From Telmatactis stephensoni (lineage: Eukaryota; Cnidaria; Anthozoa; Actiniaria; Isophelliidae): 64,000 nucleotides of DNA. Each line of letters starts with the position of its first letter. The stretch's first letter is position 1. Both the position numbers and the translations under genes were made by a program. The notes beneath the pieces are model-generated. The model saw nothing but the letters and a program-made list of their open reading frames with translations, was not told where the DNA came from and did not search any database. Location of the stretch: contig JALIZF010001792.1 in assembly GCA_029948255.1 (NCBI GenBank), positions 124,001-188,000 on the forward strand. The letters run 5' to 3'. Below are positions 35,002 through 46,118 of this stretch, in pieces.

Positions 35002-35664
35002 ATCAAATGTTTAAGTCAAAAGTAGAAAACTTAAAGGAAAAGGTAGTTATTGAAAGGAATCACTTGGAAGTCTTGTTACGATTGGTTTTGTTTACTTCGT
35101 AACTAAGGACGCTTTCAAGTTTTTCTTTGCCGAAATAAAACACTCAGTTGCGGATAAGAAGAGATCAAATTGTGTCTGTATAGTTAAATCTGTATGAATA
35201 AAAATATAGCCAGAAAAGAAACTCAACAAAAGCAGTAATCAATAAAGTGGTTCGAATTTCCCGCTCAAAACACTGACAATAAACTCTTGAGTGACTTGAC
35301 TTCCATTCTGAAATGAGAACGTCTCTTTTGTGTCATTTGAACACTTCATAACCCTTAAAACATCACGAACTTCTTGATGATCTGATTCGAGAGTGAAAGA
35401 GTTGAGTGGCAGGGGCATTTCATTGAACACGAATAACATTTTACAAGTCATTTCGATAGTCCGTCTTGCTTTGCTTACATATCGTAACTATGGACTCTCG
35501 TTGGATTTATCGGTCAAACATTAAATGTTATTCTTTATAAAGTAGCTTTACTACCTAATAATAATAATAATAATGAACATTTATATAGCGCCTATCCAGA
35601 ATCTGCTCTAGGCGCTTTACAAAAACATATAACATACATGGTTGACTGCGAGCATAGGATGGCG
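35002..35664. repeat. Tandem duplication, copy 1 (uninterrupted)
   Basis: This 663-bp block recurs immediately downstream as 35665-35929 plus 37747-38149, nearly base for base apart from the AAT microsatellite length. Copy 1 represents the empty site for the recombinase element at 35930-37746. It ends with a (AAT)n + ATTTATATAGCGCC retroelement-tail motif. Confidence 0.95.
35239..35451 (-). CDS. Uncharacterised 70-codon ORF, repeated in the duplicate
   Basis: Begins MTCKMLFVFNEMPLPLNSFT and has a balanced composition, unlike the repeat ORFs around it. The same start recurs at 37932 in copy 2, but there the recombinase element has displaced the last codons. It may be a short exon or chance; no family is recognised. 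Confidence 0.25.
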   Translation of the reverse strand: MTCKMLFVFNEMPLPLNSFTLESDHQEVRDVLRVMKCSNDTKETFSFQNGSQVTQEFIVSVLSGKFEPLY

Positions 35665-35929
35665 CATCAAATGTTTAAGTCAAAAGTAGAAAACTTAAAG
35701 GAAAAGGTAGTTATTGAAAGGAATCACTTGGAAGTCTTGTTACGATTGGTTTTGTTTACTTCGTAACTAAGGACGCTTTCAAGTTTTTCTTTGCCGAAAT
35801 AAAACACTCAGTTGCGGATAAGAAGAGATCAAATTGTGTCTGTATAGTTAAATCTGTATGAATAAAAATATAGCCAGAAAAGAAACTCAACAAAAGCAGT
35901 AATCAATAAAGTGGTTCGAATTTCCCGCT

Positions 35930-37746
35930 AAATCAACCAAGACTCAGGAATGGGTTCAGGCAGTCTTTATTTTACAAAGTACTTATACTATATATTATAA
36001 TACAAACTGAAACGTATATATATATATCCTAAACTATTACAAACATATTTACTATTATTCCCCTGAATAATGAGTCCAGAGATACATTTACACTGTTAGA
36101 CTACCTGTGGAGAGGTGGGTGGGAAAAATTTTTCTATAACTGCTTGCTTATAAAGTATGTAGCTTGAATATGTGCTTTCTAGTTGGCTTTTGAAGCGAGA
36201 GTGATTTAATGTCTTATAGCTCTTCTATTTATACAGTTAATAAATATTCACTGCTTAATTAAAGTTTACTTATCACACTGACGCGTTAAAATACTAATTG
36301 GATTGAAAACATGCTTATAAAGTTGTGACTTCCTGTTCCCATCCTGGCCCGCCTACAATGATTTAGATTCATATTAACCGATGTCAATATCCACCTAAAT
36401 CAACCAAGACTCAGGAATGGGTTCAGGCAGTCTTTATTTTACAAAGTACTTATACTATATATTATAATACAAACTGAAACGTATATATATATATCCTAAA
36501 CTATTACAAACATATTTACTATTATTCCCCTGAATAATGAGTCCAAATCCAGAGTGTGATTAATGAGTGGGGTGAGTGTTCTGTGTTGTGAGAGTTAGAA
36601 CAGATTTACAAAGCATGTTAGCAGAGTTTAGTCTAATAGTTAAAGGCATGGTTAAATATATTAACACCGCATCTGACTGCCAATCCCCTAGCGCCTTGAT
36701 TAGTTCTATTGGGACACCAGACTGATACGCAAAAGATGCTCCCCCCCTTCGAAATGAGTGGCCAGCAAAGTTAGATGGATTAACTCCTACTAGCGCGAGA
36801 TGGTGTTTGAGTTTACTGATGAACATGCTATAAGTTAGGCATTTAATGGAGTTACTTGAAGGATCCCACCAGTTGAAAGCTTGGGAGTTAGCGGGCGCAG
36901 TGGTAGTGAAGGAAAATGCATGGTTGGTAGCTGTAACTGGGCAAAGTTTGCTACGAGGAATACAAGGGATGGGAATATCGACCTCCCTTTCACGAAACTG
37001 GATCGTTTTACTCCATCGAATAGTGATAAGTATTCCCCATGAATATACTTTGAAATCAGCTTTAGTGAGCTGTTTGCTTGGGTCGAATTTACTTGCTGAC
37101 AAAGGTAATAAATGCGATTTCCGAAACATACCGAAAAAGGCTACCAAACAAACCGCCCAAAAGGATGAATCAAGGCTGTTGGAAAAATGTAGGGTCGAGT
37201 ATATATCTATTAAAATGCTTGGGGTAATAGGTAACTTTTGTCGAGGAGGGGAGCCTTTTACCCTTTTAATTCCAGTGAGCAATGACTTGAGTGCCCAGTT
37301 GTCAAGAAGGGGGTTCTGGAGCCCGAATTATTTGTGTAAAATGCCGATAATATTCAAATAATTGCGAATGGAAGATGGTTTTAAAAACCGAGCTAAGTAG
37401 GCGGCATACTGTAAAAGGTGCGATTGCTGCAGCGGAACTGGGTTGTAACCCATATGTGAACAAAATTTTAAAAACGTATTGCGATGAGTTTGCTTGCTTA
37501 TAAAGTATGTAGCTTGAATATGTGCTTTCTAGTTGGCTTTTGAAGCGAGAGTGATTTAATGTCTTATAGCTCTTCTATTTATACAGTTAATAAATATTCA
37601 CTGCTTAATTAAAGTTTACTTATCACACTGACGCGTTAAAATACTAATTGGATTGAAAACATGCTTATAAAGTTGTGACTTCCTGTTCCCATCCTGGCCC
37701 GCCTACAATGATTTAGATTCATATTAACCGATGTCAATATCCACCT
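35930..37746 (-). mobile_element. Tyrosine-recombinase element with split direct repeats (Ngaro/PAT-like), RT region missing
   Basis: Read on the minus strand the order is A1 (37746-37491), recombinase, B1 (36545-36397), A2 (36396-36141), short spacer, B2 (36078-35930). A1 and A2 are both 256 bp, B1 and B2 both 149 bp. A1-ORF-B1-A2-B2 is the split-direct-repeat plan of Ngaro/PAT-type YR retrotransposons. No gag, RT or RNase H is present, only about 200 bp between A1 and the recombinase ORF, so it is internally deleted or a reduced form. No target duplication: the only ambiguity is a shared CT. Confidence 0.8.
36560..37282 (-). CDS. Tyrosine recombinase of the split-repeat element
   Basis: 240 codons with the full catalytic set: Arg54 (GMFRKSHLLP), Lys92 (RWSKT), His175-x-x-Arg178 (GHSFRRGG), Trp201 (LGDW) and Tyr209 (IYL). 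The enzyme would join a circular DNA intermediate to the target through a 3'-phosphotyrosyl link. The same frame continues upstream beyond 37282 with HMGYNPVPLQQSHLLQYAAY and SSIRNYLNIIGILHK, a SAM-like N-terminal core-binding domain, but a TAA near 37337 interrupts it. The nominal ATG is therefore internal and this copy probably lacks a complete N-terminus. The stop codon lies 14 bp before direct repeat B1. Confidence 0.8.
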   Translation of the reverse strand: MLTGIKRVKGSPPRQKLPITPSILIDIYSTLHFSNSLDSSFWAVCLVAFFGMFRKSHLLPLSASKFDPSKQLTKADFKVYSWGILITIRWSKTIQFREREVDIPIPCIPRSKLCPVTATNHAFSFTTTAPANSQAFNWWDPSSNSIKCLTYSMFISKLKHHLALVGVNPSNFAGHSFRRGGASFAYQSGVPIELIKALGDWQSDAVLIYLTMPLTIRLNSANMLCKSVLTLTTQNTHPTH

Positions 37747-38149
37747 CAAAACACTGACAATAAACTCTTGAGTGACTTGACTTCCATTCTGAAATGAGAA
37801 CGTCTCTTTTGTGTCATTTGAACACTTCATAACCCTTAAAACATCACGAACTTCTTGATGATCTGATTCGAGAGTGAAAGAGTTGAGTGGCAGGGGCATT
37901 TCATTGAACACGAATAACATTTTACAAGTCATTTCGATAGTCCGTCTTGCTTTGCTTACATATCGTAACTATGGACTCTCGTTGGATTTATCGGTCAAAC
38001 ATTAAATGTTATTCTTTATAAAGTAGCTTTACTACCTAATAATAATAATAATAATAATGAACATTTATATAGCGCCTATCCAGAATCTGCTCTAGGCGCT
38101 TTACAAAAACATATAACATACATGGTTGACTGCGAGCATAGGATGGCGC

Positions 38150-39267
38150 CTTGGGCTGCCGGCCGCTACACAGTCCGTACATTGAAAATTAATTTGAAAA
38201 TACACTACAAATTACTGCACTACAAATTACTGTACTACAAATTACTGTGTAAAATTACAATTAACACACAATAAAATAAGAGTTCACTGATGCACACTTT
38301 ACTCTAGCGCAAGTATTTTATAGGTTTTGGATGATTTTGGTTGATAGCCGTCTAAATGTTCACTCAGTGGTGTCTTTATAATTTATACCGATTTTCAAAA
38401 ATCTCTCAACCGTAAGTAAATGTCCGCAAGCTTAACAACAATAGGCATTCTACGCGATGGGCATGGCGATTTTCATGCATAAACCTGATTTTTTTAGAAA
38501 AACTAGAGTTTTGTACCAAACCGCATTTATTGTTTCATAAAAACTAGATCAGGTTCTGTACTCTTACTAAACTTCGACGATTTCTATGGAAGCGTTTTCG
38601 AATAAAACGCGATTGAACATTTGCGCATCAAAAAAGTAAACAATTTCAAGCATTCAGTTTACTTGACCGAAAACCTTACTTTTAGGACTCCGAAAAAGCT
38701 TTTTTAGAGCTCATATTGTCGACACATTCAATAAGTAAACTGTTCGTTTGAACTAAGTAGAACAAAATTGCGTCGCACGATTTCGAGATTTCCACTGTGT
38801 TCCGGTTGTTTTTGTTTTTGTTATTGTTGTTGTTTTGTTTTGTTTTTCTTTTTTTTTTTACACAATATTTTCTCAACAATTTTTCAGTGGAATTCTTGAC
38901 CAATTTTTAAGTTGACCGAGTCTGCATAATCAAGATTCTTCTAAGTTTGCTTTGACTTAATAGTTTGTCTGTTTTATTCCCCCGTGCCTCATTATCAAGC
39001 AAATCCATTTCAGTTTTTAAAAACCGAAAATTAAAATTTTCTTTAGCAGTATTGCTTTGTTTCAGTTAACGTCATTCATAATCTTCTAGAAGTTTCCATC
39101 AGCTTAATTCCAACCGAAGTTTTATAGTAGTGATTTAAACTTCTAGTCCGTATGTGTGACCACCACTTACGGTGAGGGAAGTATAAATGCATAAATGAGA
39201 GTGAGCATCATCAGGCGCCCGCCAAAGCGTTTGCCAAGCTATCCGATTTATCTTTGAGATCTCTTTA
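38150..39267. other. No gene recognised
   Basis: Three near copies of ACTACAAATTACTG at 38204-38247. A minus frame at 38682-38903 is low-complexity K/N-rich. Confidence 0.5.
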
Positions 39268-40023
39268 TTATCTTTTTCTAATCACTGAGTGGACACAGGT
39301 TCCTCTTTTGGCATTGGAATAAAATCTATATTAACGGTTTACCTGATGAACTATATACTACACAAAAGATCTGAAGTAAGCGTCAATACAGCATCATGTA
39401 GCTTGTGTTTCTCTGATGTTTTCCATTTAATCTACATCTACCCTCTTTGGATTTTCTCACCTTTTTCAGTAAAGACCAAGTTAAAAATACCATTATCTCT
39501 AACATTTTCAAAATGGGAAAGCATCAAGGAAAAATTAAAGAAATAGACTTCCTTTCTACGGAAGCTTCGAAAAAGCATCCCACAAGCTGTCTTTGTAAAT
39601 CTTAACAAGTTTCTTTTGTCTTAAGGGTTTTTTAAATTGATCCGCTAATTTTAGTTCACGATTACGGTTAATTCATTTTTGTTTTTATCCCGGCTGGTGT
39701 TCAATGAACGTTTGTTAATATTTTTGTTCTATATTATATTTATTGAAAAACAGACAAATGAAACATAGCTAGGGCAGAATGCCTTTTGTTTCGTCAACAT
39801 TTTTCATTAACGAAATTTTAACTAACTCATGCTCAAAGCTGACTCATTATAAGTATTCATGTTTGAGTAAGACTGCTAATGACTGGTCCAAACGTTCTCT
39901 CTGGGGTAGCATATACGTGCGCGAACCGTTTGAATTTTGAAGACTGAACAGCTCATACTTGATTTAACTAATTCAAGTCATTACATTACAAACTGGCCGC
40001 AATTCCCACTCGATCTAAGAATG
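39268..40023. repeat. GPCR upstream-flank duplicate S1 (no gene attached)
   Basis: Nearly identical to 42187-42940, which is the upstream flank of the minus-strand GPCR at 40716-41693, and to the shorter 46616-46870 upstream of the next GPCR. Beside S1, where a gene should be, sequence is unrelated, so a third minus-strand unit was probably deleted. Confidence 0.8.
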
Positions 40024-40715
40024 ATACATGGATGAACATTCTTTTGCACTAGACAGACTTACATGCATGCATCCAAAGTTGGTCATTGCCTCTGGTAACA
40101 GCTTGTTTGCTACTGTAGATTACCGAAAAATATACGTCGAAAAACGAAACGTATACCAGTACGGCAACACATCACATACAAAATCATCCGGAGACTATTT
40201 TATATTTATTGTTGAACTTTATTCTCATCGTGAATTCAAATCAGTACAGACAAAAAAAACTTCTTGAAGTTAGATGAACATATCGTCTACCAAAGACCCC
40301 TGGTAATAGGTCCAAATATTGACCAGATATATATAAATCAACTTGAAAGCAATAAGATGAGTCAGGAAACCAGAGTAAAGAACTTGATGTTAAAATCCCT
40401 TGTGTATTAATTAAAAATGTCTCAAAAACGTTTATATGTCTTTGGAAAAGGTATTGTTTTAGAGTATTCACTCTGGAACAAGGTATTGATCTTGAAAATT
40501 TTTAGGATTCCGTTTCACAAAGACTTAAGAAAAAAAAGAGTTAACAACTTGTAATCTAGAGCATTAATCACAACAAAGACTACTATAGCTTACTATACTT
40601 GATCAGTTTTAATGTTTTATGATCAACCCTAATGCAATTTCGTTTGAGCTAATAAATGAACATATACATTTTGATCACTTCGTGTCTATATCCACATTCA
40701 GTCCTATTTGTCCAT
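40024..40715. other. 3' flank of GPCR A
   Basis: From about 40500 the sequence (AGAGCATTAATCACAACAAAGACTACTATAGC...) parallels 44935-45140 downstream of GPCR B, so duplication included the 3' side. AATAAA-like signals are present near 40651 on the gene strand's opposite side only; no clear polyadenylation site assigned. Confidence 0.5.
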
Positions 40716-41693
40716 TTAGCCTGTAAGTTTCTCAAGTACTGATCTATACATTTTACTGGTGTAATATCGTGCTTTTTCATTCCTAAAGAAATACAACAGA
40801 GGATTCAATGCGGCATTTAGGAACAGCAAAACATGTGCAACCTGGCGCAGAGCATCCCGGATGATTTGCTGTGATTCACTAACGCTGGAATCATCGTTTA
40901 CCCTTGCTTCAACTGTTAAGATGAAAATAGGCACGTAACTTGTGACCAAGATCATAGTTACCATTGCCGTGGTTCGGAGTCCACGACGTTCGTCCAGAGT
41001 TCCCATGTTTGGGTCTCTGGCTAGCTGCTCAGCCCTTATTTGCCTTCTGTGCTTTCTCGACACGAAATAGATTTTCGCGTAAAGAGAAATCATAAAGAAA
41101 GCAGCAAGAACTAACATACCGTGGAAAAGCACTCTCGAACCTCTAGAAATGGGCGGTATTAAGATGGACGATGAGACCCCAACGACAACACTTATAATCC
41201 ATGTCACTACAACACTGCACTTTACACGAGAAGTGGTCACCAAGGACACATATCGAAGTGAATGCTCGATAGCAATGAATCTATCTAGTGTTATAAGACA
41301 TAACGTGATCATGTTTGCCGATAATACGGTTAGCCCTACTGCATCGTAAAACGCGAGCCATCGGCTGTCTGAGGAAACAACTGGTTGAGTTACAGCTTCA
41401 TAAATCTTCAAAACGTTTGCTCTTTGTAAAACTAGTCCATTTGTTAAGTCTGCAACGGAAAGGCTGGCAAGAAGGAGGTTGGAAGGAACTCTGAGCTGGT
41501 TGTAAATTATTACGAGGAGAATAACAGTCATATTTCCAGCAATGGTCAATACCGCGATAAGGATGTTAGCAATCAAGAGAAATATCGCTAAACCGTAGCT
41601 GCACTTTACCAAGTTTTGCAAGCTTATCGCGTAGAATCCAGGGCTTGCGGTAGCGATCTTGAGAAGCGAGTGATTTGTGCTGTTTGAATCCAT
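40716..41693 (-). CDS. Class A GPCR, copy A (melanocortin/MECA-like orphan)
   Basis: 325 codons from ATG at 41693 (MDSNSTNHSL). Seven hydrophobic segments; TM1 GNMTVILL, TM2 LASLSVADL, TM3 end LDRFIAIEHSLRY, TM6 TSYVPIF (no CWxP), TM7 NAALNPLLYFF. N4 and N7 are glycosylation sequons. There is no cysteine at the usual TM3 start, so the common extracellular disulphide is absent, as in melanocortin-type receptors, and ICL2 (SLRYVSLVTTSRV) resembles them. It should couple an extracellular ligand to G proteins; ligand unknown. The frame continues 22 codons upstream to 41759, across a CCCTGCAG acceptor (exon starts 41741), so the start at 41693 fits the other copies. Intact. Confidence 0.85.
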   Translation of the reverse strand: MDSNSTNHSLLKIATASPGFYAISLQNLVKCSYGLAIFLLIANILIAVLTIAGNMTVILLVIIYNQLRVPSNLLLASLSVADLTNGLVLQRANVLKIYEAVTQPVVSSDSRWLAFYDAVGLTVLSANMITLCLITLDRFIAIEHSLRYVSLVTTSRVKCSVVVTWIISVVVGVSSSILIPPISRGSRVLFHGMLVLAAFFMISLYAKIYFVSRKHRRQIRAEQLARDPNMGTLDERRGLRTTAMVTMILVTSYVPIFILTVEARVNDDSSVSESQQIIRDALRQVAHVLLFLNAALNPLLYFFRNEKARYYTSKMYRSVLEKLTG

Positions 41694-41741
41694 GGATTCT
41701 TCCGCAATGCTTTGGTATTCCCAGTGCTTGATGTGTCGTTG

Positions 41742-41753
41742 CTGCAGGGAAAA
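41742..41753 (-). promoter_or_regulatory. Conserved splice acceptor upstream of GPCR A
   Basis: On the minus strand TTTTTCCCTGCAG precedes the exon that carries the start codon. All four GPCR copies keep a CC(C)T(A/G)CAG acceptor about 48 bp before ATG, implying a separate 5' UTR exon. Confidence 0.6.
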
Positions 41754-42186
41754 ACGCATACCATGTGAAACGGAAAAATCATTAAAAAGATCACACTACG
41801 AAAGTGACGATTGTTTATACTGCCTCATGGAATAAATGGACAAAAAAATAGATTTATAAATTTGATTTCCCAGTCTTATTGTCTAAATCTATTCAAATTA
41901 ATTCTTTTCGAACTTCGCACTTTTGAGAGCAATTTAGGTTATTTGGGCTACAAGTATGGTTGAACTTCTTTAAAACTCAAATAATCGTCCATATATATGT
42001 GGTTGCCCGTCACATCTTAACCCTAACCAGTAACCTATATTTAGACGAACCTGTTCAGTTTGAAGATCTCAAAGCTGTCTCTCATTTAGTATAAACACTC
42101 AAAGGACCTTGCCCAGAAAAGATGTGGAAATGACAGTAAAAGCCTACACGAACAAATTTATCCAATTCATATCTGAAAACTCTTCA

Positions 42187-42940
42187 TTACGTCTTTGTAA
42201 TCAGCGAGTGGAAACAGGTTCTTTTTTTTTTTTTTTTTTTTTTTTTTGATTAACACTGAAATAAGATGTAAATTTCCGATTTACCTGATGAACTACTACA
42301 CAAAAGATCTGCTGAAATAAGCGTCAATACAGCATCATGCAGCTTGTGTTTCTCTGATGTTTTCCATTTAATCTACATCTACCCTCTTTGGATTTTCTCA
42401 CCTTTTTCAGTAAAGACCAAGTTAAGAATACCATTATCTCTAACATTTTCAAAATGGGAAAGCATCAAGGAAAAATTAAAGAAATAGACTTCCTTTCTAC
42501 GGAAGCTTCGAAAAAGCATCCCACAAGCTGTCTTTGTAAATCTTAACAAGTTTCTTTTGTCTTAAGGGTTTTTTAAATTGATCCGCTAATTTTAGTTCAC
42601 GAGTACGGTTAATTCATTTTTGTTTTTATCCCGGCTGGTGTTCAATCAACGTTTGTAAATATTTTTGTTCTATATTATATTTATTGAAAAACAGACAAAT
42701 GAAACATAGCTAGGGCAGAATGCCTTTTGCTTCGTGGACATTTTTCATTAACGAACTTTTCACTAATTCAGGCTCAACGCTGACTCATTATAAGTATTCA
42801 TATTTGAGTAAGACTGCAAATGATTGATCCAAACGTTCTCTCTGGGGTAGCATATATGTGCACGAACCGTTTGAATTTTGAAGACTAAACAGCTCATACT
42901 TGATTTAACGAATTCAAGTACCCACTCCATCTAAGAATGT
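42187..42940. repeat. GPCR upstream-flank duplicate S2
   Basis: Same block as S1, contiguous with the 5' side of GPCR A; contains a T-run at 42222-42247. It is cut at about 42940 by insertion of a LINE. Confidence 0.85.
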
Positions 42941-43213
42941 GTTTTTGTGTTTGTGTTTAGTGTGTTTATTTATTCACCATTTTAGCTCATAATACACATA
43001 TATATTTTACAATTAAATATGCAGCTAAAATTATCAAAGTTATCAAAGTTATCAAATCTCCTCTTTACAAACATATATTTAAAGATGCTACGGTATATGG
43101 TTTTCTAAAATAATTTTATACGGTAGCAACGAGAATTTTTTTTTTTACATTGATTTTCTCTTACACTATTTACAATAATTATAGAAGGTTAATAGATACA
43201 ATAATAATAATAG

Positions 43214-43639
43214 TTAGTAGTAAGTGATCAGATCTTTTTTCAATTTTTGAGCAAAAGATACAAGTGAGATACTGTTTTTAATTTCTTCACCGAGTGCATT
43301 ATAAAACAAAGGACCCTGGTATTTTACCGAAAATTGTCGAATTTTAGTCCGGGCAAATTCAATGTGAAATAATTCCCTATTTCTTGTATTGTAACTGTGA
43401 ATCTCTTCATTGGTTGTTATTAAATTTTGAAAACATTTTGGGAGAAGTTGATGTTTGTATGAAAACATAAATTTCCCCAGTTGCAATTTGCAAATGTCAT
43501 GAAATTTTAGTAGCTGGAGGTTCCTAAAGATTGGACTTGTATGGTCAAAGAAGGCACTCTTATTTATTACTCTTACAGCGCGCTTTTGTAAAATAACAAG
43601 ACGTTCAAGATTAGAAGGAAAAGTACTAGCCCATATCAT
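43214..43639 (-). pseudogene. LINE C-terminal domain
   Basis: 141-codon frame with the RAVRxIN...DHTxPxF and HxYNTRxxxxxH motifs found after the RT domain in CR1/jockey-type LINEs. It ends normally (TAA, LITYY) and is separated from the RT by a one-frame shift. Confidence 0.8.
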
Positions 43640-43640
43640 A

Positions 43641-44279
43641 TTACAGTATTGTAAATATGGGTTTACAAACCATAGCGAAATACAGTGTACGTAATGACGA
43701 TTTTAATAGAAAAAAACTTGATTTCTTAATAATGCCTATAGACTTAGCGATTTTATTAGCTATATGAGAAATGTGGTTTTTCCAAGAAAGATTTTCGTCA
43801 ATGACAACACCTAGAAAAATCGTATCTTTAACCTGACCTATTTCTTTGTCCTGGATATTGATTTTTAATTCTGGAATCCTTTTTTGTCTTTGGCCAAATG
43901 TGATAAATTCGGTTTTCTCTAAATTTAAAGATAATTTGTTTGTAGTAAGCCAACATGAAAATTTAGTCAATTCCTGGTTTATCATATTATTAAGGTGAAC
44001 ATAATCTTTATGTGCAAAAAACAGGTTAGTATCATCTGCGAATAAGATCAAACTAGCCAGTTTAGAGACATTACAAATATCATTAACATAGATCAAAAAC
44101 AGCAACGGACCTAAAATAGATCCTTGTGGAACTCCACATGAAATTGGTTTCAAGGAAGATGAAGAGTTGTTAAACGATACGTATTGCATTCGATTAAAAA
44201 AATAACTTTTTATCCAGTTCAAGGCAATCCCACGTATACCATAATGCTCTAGCTTGTTAAATAATATATTGTGGTTCAC
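43641..44279 (-). pseudogene. LINE reverse transcriptase palm
   Basis: 212-codon frame with the [16 protein letters not shown] block, GVPQGS block and FADDT catalytic box. The start (MNHN) is internal to the [12 protein letters not shown] motif, whose first half is in another frame. Confidence 0.85.
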
Positions 44280-44462
44280 CGTATCAAACGCCTTGGACAG
44301 GTCTAGCTAAAAAGATTCCCACGGCAATTTGATTATCATCAATTGCAGAGGAAATCTTTTCGTGTAGCTCGATTAAAGCAAATGCCGTTGAGTGTCCTTT
44401 TCTAAATCCGAATTGTTTATTGAATAATATGCTGCTTTTCATTAAATAATTTGATAACCGAT

Positions 44463-44518
44463 TATAATAACAACAAGAATTCAACAACGACGACAATAAC
44501 AACAACAACAACGACAAC

Positions 44519-44569
<51 letters not shown>

Positions 44570-44570
44570 A
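44463..44570. repeat. GTT/AAC run and (CT)n microsatellite
   Basis: AACAACGAC-type repeat followed by (TC)24 at 44520-44568, at the truncated 5' end of the LINE. Confidence 0.9.
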
Positions 44571-45143
44571 CAATATAAAATATACTTTCCGAAAGCTTAA
44601 AGTTTACTTTCTAAATGTTTGTTGTTGTTGGTTTTATCAGAATTGTTCATCGAATTGACACCCCTACAAACTCAAATTTCATAATCATGAATAATCATCA
44701 TATAGGTTGTTTTCGCCCCCGATCATTTTATGGCTCCGTGCAGCCCTGCGAGGATACTTTAGAAGTGGGTTTGAGGATTTCAAGATGTTACGCCCCCACC
44801 GACGTGTTGTTTTTTGTTTTTTGTTTTTGTTTTTGTGGTAAAATGATGCCCCCCCTTTCAAATTTTTAGATCTAGATCCGCCGCTGAACACTAGAGCTCG
44901 AGGAAGGGTTCAGTTTCACAAAAACTTACAAAAAAAATAAGAGTTCACAACTTTTAATATAGAGCATTAATCACAACAAAGACTACTATAGCTTACTATG
45001 TGTGATTTTTGATCAGTATTAATGTTCAATGATCAACCCTAATGCAATTTCGTTTAAGCTAGCTAATAAATGAACATATGCATTTTGATCACTAGTACTT
45101 CATGTCTCTATATATATATTTATTTATTTACAATCAGTCTATT
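44571..45143. other. Spacer and 3' flank of GPCR B
   Basis: From about 44890 the sequence parallels the 3' flank of GPCR A. Earlier part has no recognisable feature. Confidence 0.5.
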
Positions 45144-46118
45144 CTAGCCTCTAAGTTTCTCAAGTACTGATCTATACATTTTGCGTGTGTAATATCGTGC
45201 TTTTTCATTCCTAAAGAAATACAACAGAGGATTCAATGCGGCATTTAGGAACAGCAAAACATATGCAACATGGCGCAGGGCATCTCGGATGGTTTGGTGT
45301 GATTCACTAACGGTAGAATCATCGTTTACCCTTGCTTCAACTGTTAAGATGAAAATAGGCACGTAACTTAAGAATAAGATCATAGTTACCATTGCCGTGG
45401 TTCGGAGTCCACGACGCTCGTCCAGAGTTCCCATGTTTGGGTCTCTGGCTAGCTGCTCAGCCCGTATTTGCCTTCTGTGCTTTCTCGACACGAAATAGAT
45501 TTTCGCGTAAAGAGAAATCATAAAGAAAGCAGCAAGAACTAGCATACCGTGGAAAAGTACTTCTGGACTTCTAGAAACGGGCATTAGAATGGAGGATGAG
45601 ACCCCAACGACAACACTTATAATCCATGTCACTACAATACTGCACTTTACACGAGAAGTGGTCACCAAGGACACATATCGAAGTGAATGCTCGATAGCAA
45701 TAAATCTATCTAGTGTTATAAGACATAAATTGATCATGTTTGCAAATAATACGGTTAGCCCTACTGCATCGTAAAACGCGAGCCATCGCCTTTCTGAGGA
45801 AACAACTGGTTGAGTTACAGCTTCAAAAATCTTCAAAACGTTTGTTCTTTGTAAAACTAGTCCATTTGTTAAGTCTGCAACGGAGAGGCTGGCAAGCAGG
45901 AGGTTGGAAGGAACTCTTAGCTGGTTGTAAATTATTACGAGGAGAATAACAGTCATATTTCCGATAACTGTTAACACCCCGATAAGGATGTTGGCAATCA
46001 AGAGAAATATCGCTAAACCGTAGCTGCACTTTACCAAGTTTTGCAAGCTTATCGCGTAGAATCCAGGGCTTGCGGTAGCGATCTTGAGATGCGAGCGATT
46101 TGTGCTGTTTGAATCCAT
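45144..46118 (-). CDS. Class A GPCR, copy B
   Basis: 324 codons from MDSNSTNRSH. Same family and motifs as copy A (GNMTVILL, LSVADL, LDRFIAIEHSLRY, SYVPIF, NPLLYFF), with substitutions concentrated in loops and ends: SSERRW for SSDSRW, a shorter ECL2 (LMPVSRSPEV), FLSYVP for VTSYVP. A CCCTACAG acceptor lies upstream (exon from 46166). The frame is intact and the changes are conservative, suggesting a functional paralogue. Same orientation as copy A, 3.5 kb away with a LINE between. Confidence 0.85.
   Translation of the reverse strand: MDSNSTNRSHLKIATASPGFYAISLQNLVKCSYGLAIFLLIANILIGVLTVIGNMTVILLVIIYNQLRVPSNLLLASLSVADLTNGLVLQRTNVLKIFEAVTQPVVSSERRWLAFYDAVGLTVLFANMINLCLITLDRFIAIEHSLRYVSLVTTSRVKCSIVVTWIISVVVGVSSSILMPVSRSPEVLFHGMLVLAAFFMISLYAKIYFVSRKHRRQIRAEQLARDPNMGTLDERRGLRTTAMVTMILFLSYVPIFILTVEARVNDDSTVSESHQTIRDALRHVAYVLLFLNAALNPLLYFFRNEKARYYTRKMYRSVLEKLRG

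Larger units (their letters stand above)
35665..38149. repeat. Tandem duplication, copy 2, split by a tyrosine-recombinase element
   Basis: 35665-35929 equals 35002-35266 and 37747-38149 equals the rest of copy 1. The break lies between CCCGCT and CAAAAC. Copies are almost identical, so either a recent duplication or two haplotypes joined during assembly. Confidence 0.9.
42945..44462 (-). mobile_element. 5'-truncated APE-type LINE (CR1/jockey-like)
   Basis: Minus-strand LINE fragment in three frames: RT start (44462-44284: KQFGFRKGHSTAFALIELHE), RT palm (44279-43641: [45 protein letters not shown]) and C-terminal region (43639-43214: LQKRAVRVINKSAFFDHT ... YNTRNRE). Frameshifts at about 44305 and 43640 separate them. 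It inserted into duplicate S2 and lies between GPCR A and B. No endonuclease domain remains. Confidence 0.85.

Noticed and set aside
35002..38149. Interpretation of A-B-A-B repeats at 35930-37746 as two tandem Crypton copies, one deleted
   Set aside because: Possible, but the order A1-recombinase-B1-A2-B2 with equal repeat lengths is more simply the split-direct-repeat plan of Ngaro/PAT elements.
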